The notes under the pieces are model-generated. The model worked only from the letters and a program-made list of their open reading frames with translations, was not told where the DNA came from and did not search any database. A program made the translations under genes and the position numbers. Positions 29,606-44,100 of a DNA stretch of 64,000 bases are shown one piece after another. Each line of letters opens with the position of its first letter. The first letter of the stretch is position 1. The stretch is from Varroa destructor (Eukaryota > Arthropoda > Arachnida > Mesostigmata > Varroidae). The stretch is taken from the NCBI RefSeq assembly GCF_002443255.2, contig NW_019211456.1, forward strand, positions 14,716,229 to 14,780,228, in the 5' to 3' direction.

Positions 29606-29884
29606 CAAGAACCACAAATTGAGTGGCGTGCCGATCTCTCGAATTCCTGGCGTCTTCTACCTCGCACTCGTATCTACCCCCATCGGCTTCAATCACTTGT
29701 TGAATCTGCAGTACACTTAAGTCTGTCAACTGCCGAAGCTGGACACGGGTTCCGCTGCGAATCAGATGTCCTTCATGGAACCAACGAAACTCAACGGGAG
29801 GCACACCACTGACGAGGGCACAGACAGCAGTTAAGTTCGAACCGACAGCTGTGGGGTGAATGCTAAACGCCTGGATGCGGGGAC
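29606..29884 (-). CDS. exon: complete Dscam-like Ig domain (Ig7-like, constant)
   Basis: A 279-nt exon with phase 1 at both ends, bounded by CTACAG (29890-29885) and GTAAGTTT (29605 downward). It encodes a whole I-set Ig domain. It opens GPRIQAFSIHP, has the B-strand Cys in LTAVCALVSG, the core Trp in VEFRWFHEGH and the F-strand Cys in DGGRYECEVEDAR. The G strand, ending QFVVLG, finishes at the splice site. The form (G-PRI start, EFRW...GHLI, one-exon domain) is that of Dscam Ig7, the same type as the variable cassettes, but this one is single copy. It can be spliced in frame either from the leader exon at 44343-44520 or from the Ig2 exon ending at 46621. Confidence in the exon is high; which upstream exon is used is open. 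Confidence 0.85.
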
Positions 29885-30879
29885 CTGTAGTGGAGAGAAT
29901 GCAGAATAACAGAAAATATCGTAATAAGTAACTGTAATTTTGCTATGGAGAGTACCGTGTGTGCACTCAATCATGTAACGGCCACTCAGTCAGTTCAAGC
30001 CCCAACTTACTCGTCCATTCTCCTATGGTCTAAACATATCTAATCATATGATCTGGGAGGTCCATTTTTCCCTATTTTTATCTATTTTCTGCATTGCATA
30101 GTATATACAAATTCGAGTCATATAGAACCAATCTACTTTAAGTGGCATAGAAAAACGACATCCATGCCCGTCTAGACAACTGAGCCGACCACAGCAGCGT
30201 CTGATAAACACGTGACTTGTAAGCATTGTGAAAGAACATCATTATAATACTTTGTTGATTGTCGCGTAGGAGTAGAAGCGAAAAAATCCCACCCAGCCAA
30301 ATATGCGCGTACGATTTTACATCATCTCGTGATGTCGTTTGCGCTGCCACCATCATCCACATAATATTCCTCTCTTGAGGCCCACTTTTTTGAAGTCATT
30401 CGCCTACTCCTTGATCAGCCGTCGTGACCGTTTGGGAATGATTTGTTGGAGTAGAAAGTAGCGAATAATAGTTTGGGTTGCTTATAAAGCTTTTGTTGTT
30501 TCTACCTATGTTATCCCATTTTCTTTTTTTGGACAGATTCATTGGGTTTGCTAACTATAAGCCAAGTTTATGAGAATCTGCGAAGGTGTTTCGAGGGAGC
30601 AAGTATCACTGAACTACCCAAATGTAAATATGTTCATTAGAATATGATCGTAAAGCACCACTATATGCCGCTGCATTTATAGGCGAGAACGAGTTTGGCG
30701 CCCAAAACAAGTATTATTATTACATATGTATATATTCGTTGTATACTTGTCGCATGTAAATAAAATTCGATTTTTTTCTGCCCGTGCGGTCTTCGAGGAC
30801 CGGATGGGAGTTCTCTAATCTTTTGATGTCCAAATGTGAATACGTTTTGCCGTCTGTATTTTTCAAATCTGAACATCAG

Positions 30880-31065
30880 TCAGCACCATTCAATGCCTAC
30901 CTCTGCAATCGTACGAACCGAAGCAGGAATTGCCAAATAGTGGATTGATGATTCAGGGCAGTCGGATGCTTGCGTCCTTTTACAGTTTTTAGGGCAATTG
31001 CAGTTCGATTCTTTCATGCATATTATTAGTGCGACAAACGAGACGATACTCAGGCTTCCGAACAC
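30880..31065 (-). CDS. possible small secreted Cys-rich peptide (61 codons)
   Basis: An intronless ORF starting with a hydrophobic, signal-like segment (MFGSLSIVSFVALIIC). A short cysteine cluster (NCNCPKNC...SDC) follows, and the ORF ends in a stop after 61 codons. I recognise no family. It lies in a large intron of the Dscam-like locus, on the same strand. A GTAGGC at the end could also be a 5' splice site, but it would give phase 0, unlike the other exons here. It could equally be a chance ORF; no promoter or polyadenylation evidence was established. Confidence 0.18.
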   Translation of the reverse strand: MFGSLSIVSFVALIICMKESNCNCPKNCKRTQASDCPESSIHYLAIPASVRTIAEVGIEWC

Positions 31066-33612
31066 GTGTGTACGAGGGTATAACGGCGTGTGCCAGCAAA
31101 GCAGGCAAACGTAAGAGAGGTAACACGTTTTTTGTTCCGTATTGTCCTGTTTTTTTTTTTCTTTTTGACTCTAAGCTGAGTTTCCTTTACAGCAGCAGAT
31201 GAAAATTGATCCTCTCGCTGTGTTATTGATTACCCTTGCTTTTGTTGTCTAAGCAATGTCTGTCACCGCACCCTCTCGCTGACAAAAGCAGTGTCGGCGG
31301 GTCCTGCGAATTCTTTTCTGCGTTTTTACCATATGTGAATAGGCTCTGATATCGCTAATGCCCGGTTCATTTTTCGGTCGTCCTCTAGGTAAGCCTACCA
31401 GCATCACAGCAGGTAGTTAGCTAAGCAGACAGACAGCTTCTTTCTTAAACCTGGGTTCTATCGGGTGTGTCATACAGCTCCCAGCTTCTATTCTACAGTT
31501 AATGTCTATTAGCCCTGTCCCTTGCACCCAATTTCTTTGTTGGCCGCCAAGCAAGCAGGTTACAAAATAACCTCCTCACAAGTCCTTGACTGGCTCGGCC
31601 GCTCGCACTTCCCCCATTTATTCGGGTGCTCGGGGTCTAGCTGCCGGTTCCTCAGCCTGTGTCCTCAGCAGCTAACGACTCGGCGTTGGTGAAAGCTTCA
31701 GAGGCGAAAGAGTGGCTGCGTGCTCCTAGGACTCCATCCCGTAGAGAACACTCCAGCCCAGACCCACCCGCTATCATGCTGCTTAGTTTGGAAATGTATA
31801 TTTACGGTTAACGGATGCAAAACACTGGGATAGGTGATGATTCGCTGGCAGTACAATTGCCCGATTATAGATAGTCATACGGGCAGTGAAGAGCAATAAC
31901 ATCCGGCCAAGCAATATTTGCGATCACCGAAATTCTGCTCGAAAAAACTGACAATCTTGCACAGTTTCATACTTTAGCGCCTATGCTTTTAGCGCTATAA
32001 ACGGATAACTCTGTCATGTTTGATGGTAAATCTTATTATAAGTAATGTGACCAATAAATTTCGAGCTATTTGAATAGACTCAGGTTGATTTTACATTAAT
32101 TATACCAGCTCACTCTGAAGAATATGCGCATAAAAAAAACATAACAACTTTCTAGTATAGAACAGATCTTCTCTTTTCCGTTAGCCATGTAATGCATTGC
32201 CTGTCGACTAGTCGAAATGTATGTGAAGATTTAACCATTTGTGTACTAACGCCTCATTTTTTATATGAAAAATCATAATGGCGTTGCGTATCATCAAGTC
32301 TATTTGCTGCACTTCAAGCAGTTGATATTAATTAACGAACTATTTACGTAATTACATTCCGTTTCACGTATGTTTGAAATTATTCCCTTTTCTAGGCCAT
32401 GATTGGTTACACTCAGGACCTTTTGCTACTCGTAAATTCGGCAGGCTGCCGGTTAACAATGTTGTCAGTCCGCCGTCTCAAGCGATTACGTTCATCTGGG
32501 CATGCGTGCGCACGAAGCTATCAGCTTGATATCATTAGAAAAAGCTTCTATTGTAACAGGTCTTTCAGGATTGTAAAAAGCGGATCTGGTATAATTTTCC
32601 CTGTTTAAGTAGAATACTCCATCGTATACGCGTCACCGTATTACGTGTCGATATATCCGGATATGGATAAAGCAACGGCTGTAGCCGTGCATTGACGATG
32701 CTTTTCGACGATACCTGCGTATCTTATGTGCCAATGTCGTAATAGCTAATTCATGGAGAGCGGATCCAACAATCTCCATAATCCCTTTTTTGAGGTTTGC
32801 AGCAGGTGGACCCGTTTTCCGACTTTTTCCGTAATTTTGCGGGTAACATCTGAGCATTGACTGAAGCTGAAGGAGCTGCGGCTAGGTCTTCGTATCGAGC
32901 GTTAAACTTTATGGAACAGGAATTCAGGGCTATAAGATGACAAACTGGTACAGAATCATTGGTAACTGTTGCTGTAAGGACTCCATACATAAAATCTGCG
33001 GCCGCGTCTGAAGTGTTGCTTGCGAATAATAGCTGGACAACTGCTAAATAGGAGGTTCCATAGGGGCTTAGTCGTAGTCCTATATAGTTAAAGCATGGAA
33101 AGTATAGCTTATTTTTTGTTACTGTTGATTACGTTTGCTTTCTCCGAGAGAAAGATGATATGAAAGTTACGTTTTAATTAAAACTAAAAACCTCACGTAC
33201 ATAGTGTATATGTTCTTATATGTAGATTATAATTAATTCGAGTAACTAGTTGGAGATCACTTATTTAAACTAAATCTTGATTTTCACTGTGTACGTTAAA
33301 ATTGGGAATGATAAATAAATGTGATAGAAGAGAAGTAGACCTTATTTTTTTCCTCTGGTTTGACTGGTAAAATATTTTGTTATTCTAGGAGGGAGCTCTA
33401 GGAAGGCCGATCACGATCATATCGAGTATGTTAAGAGAGGACCATGATTAAATAGATGGAGCAGCTCGATTGTTCGTCTTTCTGCGCTTGGCAGTCCCCT
33501 ATGATCCGCGCTAAATGTTTTACGTTTTGTGCTGCTGGTAGGCAATGTTTCAAACGGGTGGCGCTCTTCACGAAGTGTGAAATAAAAATTTACATCCCAA
33601 AGGTGGCTGAAC

Positions 33613-33641
33613 TAAAACTTCAAGTACTACTTGAAGTTTTA
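33613..33641. repeat. perfect 14-bp inverted repeat
   Basis: TAAAACTTCAAGTA (33613-33626), a single C, then its exact reverse complement (33628-33641). Confidence 0.88.
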
Positions 33642-35173
33642 TACAGTCTAAGTTCATCCGTTCTGACAAAGGATCCTAGGCCACAGAAATCGGTCCTCCA
33701 ATTATTTTTTCATTAATACAAAATATGTACATGAGTATGCTAAGCTTGTGCTAACGACTTCCCAGACTCACCAGTATCCAGGTACTGCTTTATAGGCAAA
33801 CGTATTATCTCGATTTGAATTGCTTCAAGTCCCGCTTACGATAACGACGACAATAATACACCAATCTTAAGAAATTCAAAATGAATAGTTTTATTTGGTG
33901 ATATATACATATTTTTCTTTTCATAAACATTTCTATTTTTTGCTCTGGCCTCGTGTATCGTATAATTTCTAAAACTTATCTTCGTGTATTTCCATTAACT
34001 CCTTAGGACGCACTCTTCCCTGTAACAGAAAAACAACTAAGGGCGTGATGGAGTAAGTCTAAAGGCAGAAAAGGTTCGCAATGTTTCAGATCAGGCTTAA
34101 CGTATCTGTGTCAAACGATCGACATCCTTAACATTCATAAAATGGCGCACAAGATTCGCAAAGATATCACAAGACACTGGAACCAAGCTTGTATTGTAGC
34201 CTACAAGTACATCCTATAATAGTACTGTTCCTTTATACAGAAGGATTATCGAAGGCGCACCTACATATCATATACCTTTTTGTGTTTATTTTTTTGCTAT
34301 TTCGCCTCCGTTTGCTTGTTTCTTGAGACATGGACTTGGTTTGCAACAAATTTCTCACGCTATCGGTCCTCGATTCGTTAGTAATGCTCTCTTTCAGTCC
34401 CGTGCACCTTTGTGCCTTTTTTCCTATTAGCTGAATCAGACCTATTATGTTATCACAACATCATGGATTCTATTATTACTCTCGCCAGCAATTAGTAAAT
34501 GTTGCGGGAGAAGCTGCAATATTAACACGGCATGATACAGGACGCACAGAAACACGAATTGGCAGCCAGGGCTGGTCGGGACGACTGTAAACGCGACGAG
34601 TCGGTCCATGGGACGCACGATTGGTCGTTCGTGTCCATCTGCTAGTTGCCATCTCTATCGCTCACTATTCGAGCGGTGTAAGTCCGTCCATCTGGCGAAA
34701 TCAGTAGTCTGTCGGCCCATCGCTGAGCCGTTTTGTCACGAGGCCGCCACTGCTGCGGCCGACGCCAACGAAAACCATGGGAAAAGAATCGATCAAATCG
34801 ATGTTTGTATGTATGTTTCTATGCGTATGTATTTGTGTGCATTATTAAATATTCCGTTTGCAATACGCCTGACGACTGTGTACGTTCGAGTAGATGTGTA
34901 ATGAAACACTTTACGTATTCTCCTTCTCCTGATTCCGCCAGTTCATTTAGATTACGGAAATGATTTTAGCAAGGCAGGAACTATAGCAAGGCAAAATATA
35001 TCTTCATTAAATGGTTCGTAGCAGAACCCAAGCTAAGTTAAACTCATTCATTGAGTTTTTAGAAATAGAACAGTTCGGGTAAAATCATTTGGAGGGAAAA
35101 TAGACAAAACGCAATTAAGGTAATTGTCGAATGCTCTTGGTCGACAGTGTGCGGGAAATTATAGAAAAACGAG

Positions 35174-35207
35174 TTGGATGTATTGTTGTCAACAATACAC
35201 CATCCAA
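35174..35207. repeat. near-perfect hairpin
   Basis: TTGGATG plus TATTGTTG on the left pair with CAACAATA and CATCCAA on the right. The loop is one base, and the right arm carries a 3-base bulge (CAC). Confidence 0.8.
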
Positions 35208-35632
35208 ATAGGGAGAGGTTCCGTTAGTAGGATACACTGTTGTTCGATGAAAAAGGACCTGTTGTCTAAGTCTAGGAGTTTTAGCACAAAGCTGCTTACG
35301 TCCTGCTAGATGTCGACAAGGAAAAGTGTACAAAAGCCTTGCGTGTACTCGACATTCAGTACCATCATAATTCATCTATCTCGCAGACGTTTTTGCTTAC
35401 GAGCGAAGTATGATTGTCTCGGCTGCATAACGTCTCGTCAGTTTTCTTCAACCTTAAGCCATGCAACAGTCATTATTTCGCGCGTTGACGGCGGTAAGTC
35501 GCACGACAACGGGACCACCAGCCATGTGCGCTACGTTCTTATCCGTATTTAAGACTCATAATATTCGTAATTTTGTTGTATCATTATTTTTTACAGTGTT
35601 TATTATTTTAGCTTGCCGTTATCGGAACGACA

Positions 35633-35648
35633 CGTCGTCGTCGTCGTG
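35633..35648. repeat. (CGT)n microsatellite
   Basis: Five CGT units in a GC-richer part of the large intron. Confidence 0.7.
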
Positions 35649-38600
35649 ACCGCCATCTTCATTCTCAAATCGTCAGAAAGTGTGGGGGACCGCCGCTGGT
35701 TGGCACCTTTGTTTTCTTCGCAGAACATCGCGAGCTGCTTAGCACATCGTTTGATGCGAGCGTCTCTGGCTAGACATTTAACGAGTGCTAAGAATTGAAG
35801 ACACCATAATAAATGTTAGAATAATCTCTTTTTGTCAGAACTATCTATCTATGCATACGTCATATATTAACTAGAGTTAATGAATACTAAGTTTGTTATT
35901 ACATAACAATTACGTACGCAAACGTGATTGAGCAAGAACTCCAACGATCACCGAAGACTTACGGCGGGATCCAGATTATTATTGCTGCTGGTCGGACGCT
36001 TGTTACGGCTGCAGATGGTAGCGATGCTCGTAACAACGGTAGATAGGGAAAAAAACAATAGGAAAAGCTATGTGAGAAATTCTACGGCTGCGTAAACCAA
36101 GCGAGCAGGGCGTACGATGCGGCAAAATTAGAAATAGACGAGTTGATTCAGCTAGCTTTGTCAGCTAGCTTGTATCGTCCGGTTATCGTACACCATGGAA
36201 CGAGATATCAATGAAGTTCCCCTATAAGGGTCATCTGTAGACGACAGCCGTCCAGTGCGATGAGCTGTTTCCCCACCCCACCCCATCTCGCCGCACCATT
36301 CTTACACTACATGTTAATGATGGTAAACTACGGCAGCAGATGTACGTACAGTTGCTTTTCTTTTCTCCATTCTTGTTGTGATCAACATTGTCATCATCGT
36401 ATCATACTAATGATAGTAATGAAAGGAGTTTTAATAAAAACAGTCTATCGGTGGTGATTATAGTTGTCGATGATATCGTCCTTGCACGGCACATTGACCG
36501 TGGATAAAATCGCTGGATATTTATTTCTCTGCTCGCATTACCGACTTGTATGTTTTCCCGAACGTCAGACGCCGCATCAAATCGATCACGATTCACGTTC
36601 GACAACAAATTATTGCTATTACAACAATAGGAATTAGTCTGAGCATCAGCCAAGAATCTGTCTGCTGGCATTGTCAAGTGTGCGCTTGTCAGTCGTAGGA
36701 AATCTAAGCTAAATAAATTCGCCTAGGTCGCAGATCGAGTGAATCATCTACCTCTGTCACTCTCTAATAGCCAAACAAGCGGAGAGTATATGATGATAGG
36801 ACGCAATTGAATAGGGACAAAGTTGTTTTGTAGTAGGGATCATTAACGGCTTCCCTCGACGACGAGGACGATAACAGTCTGCCGTCGCGGCTTAGCGTAC
36901 GTGAAAATCGAAACAGACAGATGAAGAGAGTGGCATAATCATGTACATAATCGACGATAGGCGACAAATATGTCGACCCCAACGACAGATATTTCCGATA
37001 TCTCCATAATAACGAAAAGGGAAACAATCATCACAATCACAATACCCACGGCTCTACTCAGTGTCAGAATACGAGCCAGCTAGTAATGCTGCCTTTTACA
37101 TCTTCCCTGTACATTGTATTAGATTTCTATCCTTGAAGACGAAGTAGAAACAACAGCGCGTCATACGATTTCCTGCTCTAAGAAGCAATGCCTGATTATG
37201 TGCCGACGTAGATACATCTGGTCGTAGACAACCGTTGTTTTCGAGGTGGTTATGGCGGCGCTACTTGAACCAATTGACTGAATAACTGGACGTCGTATTG
37301 TAACGGCAGAAGCGGCAACACGATCGGATAAAACGCTTCTCCGCTCCACTCCACTCCGTTCAGTTGGACGAATCGAACCAGTCGTCAGACGTCAAGGAGG
37401 TGCACCAAATGACCGACCAATTAGGTCATTATGCGAAGGTGGCGACAATAACAACAGCTAGAGTAGCATCATGCAACAACTGTCGATGTAACCCCCATAG
37501 CAGACGACGAGATACCGAGATAATCAACGAGCCGCCGTCGCTGCAAAATGACAATTGAACAACGATCGCGATGTCTTTGGGAGTGGCAGTACGATTCGCT
37601 GATGGCAAATTTACTGCTTTCCGTTTATTTCGTAGCCAGCAGCAGTGGATAGAAACGGAGAAGTGAGACGCGCAGAAGTCAAAGAGGGCGAAAGGGAGTC
37701 ATCGGGTCACACAGCACTGTCTAAGTTTTCGTGCGTGTGTCTTTGTGTGCATATTGTATACTTCCGCATATTTTATAGTATCAGTCATTGTGTTTCTCTG
37801 GTGGCCGCCTATTTAGTGACGGCACAGTGTAAAAGCAACTAGAAAGAGAAGGTACAGCAAAACGGTACCGTCGTTGATACTGTTCTCTGTGGGGTGTTTG
37901 TTCTCGCGAGATTCGAGCTTTTGCTTTGTTTGGTCTTGACACTGGCACCCTTATTGGCGTAGTAGCGTGTACTCAAGAAAGTATCAATTTTATAGAAAAT
38001 TGTATTTCAGCTGAGAAGAACTATACGATTGACTATACTACTATATATTGATATACTGAGCTCAGTGTCTATTTTCACAGCGGATTTCATCTTGTCGTGT
38101 TTCACGTCTAGATACATCCTATCGGTGGTGTTGCATTTCTTAAGTTAAATGAATTTCTAAAGTTAAATAACTTGAATTTCATAGGAAAGTTTAATAGCCT
38201 AATTATTACCGATCGAATAATGTTAGTGTACCCAGCAAGGCTAAGCCAACGACTCTTGCTTCGAGTCATGTCTAGAGGTGAAAGGCTCCTGCAGGACACT
38301 AACTATCTTGATTAAAAATTGAGATCGTTCTATAGTAGATGAAGTGGAAAGAGAGTCAGCTAGATAGCTAGATGAATGGCCTGCGTTACAAGTGAATCGT
38401 TTTTATCACTATGTGGACGTGGCCCATCCTTGTTTCACCAGACCCCTGTTCACGGTAATCGGCCGGACCGGCGAGCAACACGGCACCAGCGAGACCTTCG
38501 TTCCCCATAAAGGTGCGAGAGCCCCTCTGCAATGCTAGTTGATCATGCATGACGCACGCGACGTTCACCGAAACAACTCGTATGCATTATCGACTCAATC

Positions 38601-41126
38601 CTATCAATCTTTCAGTTCTACGGAAAATTATATATATCGTTATAAATAGCGTGCGATTAGTACTGCAGGTCGAATAAGTCACTATCACAAAATAAGTATG
38701 ATTATGACAATTAGAAAAATTAAGGAAGGTGCGAAAAAAAAACAAAAATTACGGCTGTGACAATATTTCTGAATGCTATGAAAAAGCTCGCTCTGATAAA
38801 CCTACTTAAAATTTTTTATTTCCTATTATGACATACTGTGTAGTGTAAATGTTACGATTTGAGTAAACAGAGAAAATTATAGGGTTCGAACCAGCGACCT
38901 GTCCTGATTAAAAAAAAATTTAACAATTAAAACGTGGCTGTGGTCCTAGATCGACAGCGAAACGTCTAGTATTGATCAACTATAAAGCATTTTCTGTTCA
39001 TACACTGTACCAGTATTATCCTTCACCAGGGTGGCCGGCTATCTACAAGAGAAGATGCTTTCAAATTAGGGAAATTAGTCGTAGCGTCCATCCGTGACTT
39101 AGACGAAAGACAGCTCTTTTCAAACAAAATAGTGAACTCGTAAAAACGACAGTGCGTCGTTTTCAGAACTTGAACAAAGACCGGGTGTTATTTAACTTTT
39201 TAACGCTGAATCAATCTCATCAAGAGAAAAAAACTTTCCATTTGCCTTAAATAGACAGTCCACGTTATTGCTAGTTGTTACGCGGCTTACAGAATGAGCA
39301 CTTCAACGAGGCAAGTTAAGCTTTAGTAGCGCTTGGATTTATTATTTCTGATACACTTACGCTTTGAATACAAGAGTTCACTGCGATTTCAGGCAGGGCA
39401 ATATCATGGGCCAACTCGATCGTTCAAATAAGCCCAGTCTTTTTGAATTTCTGGAACTCTGACCTTCTGCCACTTTCCCAGAATTCAATTTCGCTCGATT
39501 TATATGCCGTATCTTGTATACACATATGTTAACGCACGATTACTATTACTAAGTTTACCCTTTAATTAACAAGGGTTAAAGAAAGAATATTTGGAAAATT
39601 ATCACATGAAAAAATTTCATTGAAATATCTGTTCAATTTAGTGCAATGTACACTCTACTCAGCAATGACGTGGAGCGTAAATCGTGCGTGGACCCGTACT
39701 GATAACAGAATAGCTGTCCCTGACAGCATCGATAGTAATGATGATAACAATAATGGCATCATTATAGATAATCGCAGACTATTTACAGTTTTATCTGTGA
39801 GCGGCACAGCAGAATAGATATTAATCAGCTCTGATAACAGGTGTTATGTCGTACCCTGTAAAACATAAGCGCATTCTTTTTTTCCCCGTAACGTTAGCGA
39901 TGTAATGATAATTTGTTTGTTTAGCTTCTGATACACTAACGTCAGACTTTTGCCAACCGGCGCCTGTTAATCCTATTCATGCCGCTAGTGAATGTTTGAG
40001 CATTTTTTATTGAAATAATTACTACCCGCAGCCAAAAAAACAGCAAAGAATTTGTCATTTAGGAACAATTTTGATGAAATGTACAGCGCTGAAGCCCAGC
40101 CCGTATTGCCCATTGGCTACTCTTAATGGGAACATACTGTACTCATAACGCTGTAGTAGCTGTTATTGGAGGAACGCTGAAATTCTCAGCGGTACGATAT
40201 AAGGCTTTACATCAAAGCTAAACGACTCGGATGTCATTGGCAATATTTCTGACCATCACTGCCATCGTGATTATCTAATCTTCTGTTTTTTCCGTGTATT
40301 GAATACATCGTGGATTTCTTTCACAACCTTTAAATGCAGACAAATCACCTATTGTGTTTCGCGAGATAGGTTTCATTCACACAACAGGGTTTCATAATTC
40401 GTTATACGTTTCGAAGCGGTTTGTACTTACAGATACAGTGTGCTTATGCGGACTTTCATATGAGTACGTACTAGGCACTTATGCTGTAAGCAACCCCTCC
40501 CTTTTGCTGAAGAAAGTAAACCAATGCTCGGAAAACCCGTAGCAGCAATTTGCCTGCCAGTGTAGAGGCACTTAGGATGTAAATCTGTAACGCGAAAAAA
40601 GTACAACTTATTGTTTACTTTCCTTGAGAACGTCCTGAATGGCAATTTGTTCAATATGTAATGGAAGCTGGTATTCTAAATATCCTCAAAAAATCAAGCT
40701 GAATAGTTGAAACATGAGAATAGAACACGCTGTAGACCCAAACCGCAATCACTTTTAGTCATCATTTGTCCTTGTATTTTTAAGCTTGTTCTATCGTGTA
40801 GCCTGCTCTATTTCCAGATTTTTGTTCGTACCTTTTAAGTGTACTTGCCTTTTACAAATATTATTTTAGTTCCCCATGCTTTTGTTGTAACTGCTGTTGT
40901 CGTTGTGACATTGGAATCATGCAGAGGAGACATGTTCACATTCAGATTTTAGAAAGCAATCAATACCACCACTGAGTACGGTGTTTCCGATGCTTCCTAT
41001 GGCGTCGTTGTTTTTGTGCATGGCGACCAGTTTGCTGTGCTTATAGACTATAACTGTAGTACACATAGAACGCACCATTATCATCACGTTCTTAAATCCA
41101 CAGACGAAATCACCCTAACGTTTTAT

Positions 41127-41145
41127 GTACATACATACATACATA
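41127..41145. repeat. (ACAT)n microsatellite
   Basis: A run of ACAT/TACA tetranucleotides in AT-rich intron DNA. Confidence 0.8.
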
Positions 41146-44100
41146 AAAAGCAAGACCATCTACATTTAGAGTAACTATATACTGCGCGGATTCATTCAAT
41201 GGAACTCAAATGTTTTGAGAGCCGTTTAGCTGCTCACCGAAAATTCAAGCGGGAAAATATCTTTTAATCGAAATTATAGGGAGACCTATAAACCGTTATG
41301 CCATGCACACACCTATAATGCTATATGCTATGTCCACTCCCCAAACCCCACCATTCCGCTGCAAAGGTACAAACCGCACAAAAAAACACGCAATAATAAA
41401 TTATGTACGATGCGTTCTCTATCGAACTTAATTGCCGATGGGTTTGATACTAAGCGTTCGCTCCTTCCAACCAACTAGATGCCGCTTAATATTTCCGTCC
41501 TTCATAGTCGACGTTACGCTCTTTTCAGCTTAACGTTGCTGACCACTGTGCGCAGATCGCCATTGAGGTGGAAACGCGTAGCAACTGCGTATTACTAAAA
41601 CCAACTTGTCTTTCCTTTCCTCCTGCCATTTCTGACAAGCTGCCAGCCATGGCTACTGGTCAAGAGTGGCCGGCTAATTACTCTTCATCGCTTCGTTTCG
41701 TTTCGATAGGGGAGGCTAATCCTTTATGTTATCGTATGATGACGAAAGACTGTTTTTGCCATATAACAACAGTAGCAACTGATATCTATTTAGACGAAGA
41801 AGGATTTTTGTACATGTGCTGGCTCTTGATAAACATTGATAAAGTTCAGTATCTTCTGATGGTCTCCCGCCGACTTCTGATTAGCTACTAGGTGTCCCTG
41901 CGGCTAGTCCTGAACGATGCTCACGAAATTCAATCATCGCTTTATCACAGGTCATAAAAGTGCTATTGAGAGCCTTGAACTGATCAGGTGTTTAACGCTG
42001 GTCGATCGTGACGTGTCGGAGCAATGCCACAAATAACAGTGAAAAGATATATGTGCGACAATTACGCGTACGAGAAAATGGCCAAATGTCTTATTTTTTT
42101 GTTTCTTGCCAGCGCGACATTGATAAGTCTGTGAAAAGCAGCGCGTCAGAGCTTGAAACAAATGGGAACGGATAAATGTGGATGCACGTATCTTTCTCTA
42201 TTATGGGTCCACTTTGCCGGTCAGTGCATTCGGTTATGCCCAAAGCATGAGCACGACTGTGACGACGATAAGGGCAGCAACAACATGGCGCCATAATTAA
42301 TCCTAGGCTGAATAAATCATTTTTATATCGTCATTTGAACGAAAACAAAATTGATACGGATCGTATGATCATAGCCCAATTGTAGGCAATTACTATGCTG
42401 CTCTCTCTGTGGGTCTGTCTGTTTGTGTGCGTGCCTCTGTGTAGGACAACAAAAAAATGGGCGGACGAGATCGGACATATTTTTGTAAACTGTAAACGTT
42501 TTATGGATAACCTCCATTTTACTGTATTGGTAGTAGCCGTCAGTCATGATAAAAACGTGATCGAATCGATGAATATATAAGCGAAAGGAGGAACAGGATG
42601 ACAGTAAGAGAAATGGTTTATAGTGCGTCTTTTATATAAGTGGTACTATGTAATTGACTATACGTTGCCGATTTCGACTCTAGGGAATTTTTATGTACTC
42701 GTTCATAAACTTATTATGACTTATGGTAGCAACGTCATAAAGAGGAAACAGAGATTTGATAAAGTAACATAACATCTTATCGTTCATTGCAGTATTCTGT
42801 CTTAATTAAAATTAACGAAAGCGAAGAATGATAGGGTTGTCGATCGGTCTTACATTTGTCTTACACGATATCGCGTTAACAGCGACGTCTAATGTTTTTC
42901 CTAAATTATTCATTCAATCCGCGGTAAACTCACCAATGTCCAATGGACATAGGTAAAAAATGCTCTGTGGGCTAATGGGTAAAAAACACAAGTATATATT
43001 GCTACATGCGATTGCTAAGACTGCTCCGTCGGAAGTGTGACAATGCGCAACGCTTCAGAACGAGTGTATTTGTTAAGAGCTAACACAATTTCGAAGGCTT
43101 GTTGGTGTTAAAGTGAATCCATCGATTCGAAAGATCAGAGCTAATTTATCCACACAGAACTACTGAACAATACCGACCATGTAAAAGTTGACGACTTTAT
43201 GTCCGTATATAGACCCAGTGATGGTTGTTTAAACGTTTACATTATTGGTTGCAGCCATTGTCTATTGTCCGTATCTAGGCGATTTTCTAATTCAGAAAAT
43301 CATCCATGACAAAGTTGCTGACGTCTTACGGCTGTTATGAGTGCAACTGCCTCACTAATCTCTACTCGCTCATTTCAACACCAGCAGTTCCGTGAGATGG
43401 CTACATGCTGGTGGAAACGACCCGTCGTCGTTCAAACAGAAGCGCTACTCCGAACAGTAACAAGAATAACTTCAAAAAAATCGACATGCTTCATTTTTAC
43501 TAAAAGCTGACTGGCGATCGGATTCGGACCCAGACCAGCGGTAGAAGTTTTCTCGATGCCTGTAATATTTCTGTGAGCAATTGACTCTTGGTTGGGCGCT
43601 AATAGTGGTGACCTATTCTGAACCGCATTACCGACAGGGTAGTCTTGGAAAATGTATCGATCCGCGCCGTTTTTAGATAGGACAGGATAAATACTCTTTC
43701 ATATCTGACACCAGTCAGCATTAAGAGATATTCAAAAAAGCCCACCACTATTTCGCAAACGTGGCATGGAGACTAATGTCGATTGATAGCAGTCGGTGAT
43801 AGTCACAAAATAAAGATTATGAATTTCATTTAAAAGCGAAATTGCTCTAACATTTCATAGTCTGCTTTGGCTGTTCTATCATCATTTGGACTCTTAACAG
43901 AACAATCTGTAGAAGCGTGAAAAAACCAAATCACCTAAGAATTGTAAAGTTTTAGTACTTATTATTGTATTGTTATTAATTAGATATATATGTGTGTGTG
44001 TTCATTGCTTGCCAGTTGAAATCTTCCACAGAGAAAGTATCGCAGGTAAATTGATACCTAACTTATTTGACAAACTTCAATGACTCGATGTAGCGGTTCA

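Noticed and set aside
38880..38900. GGTTCGAACC resembling a tRNA B box
   Set aside because: The flanking bases do not form a T-arm stem on either strand, and no A box or acceptor stem is present.
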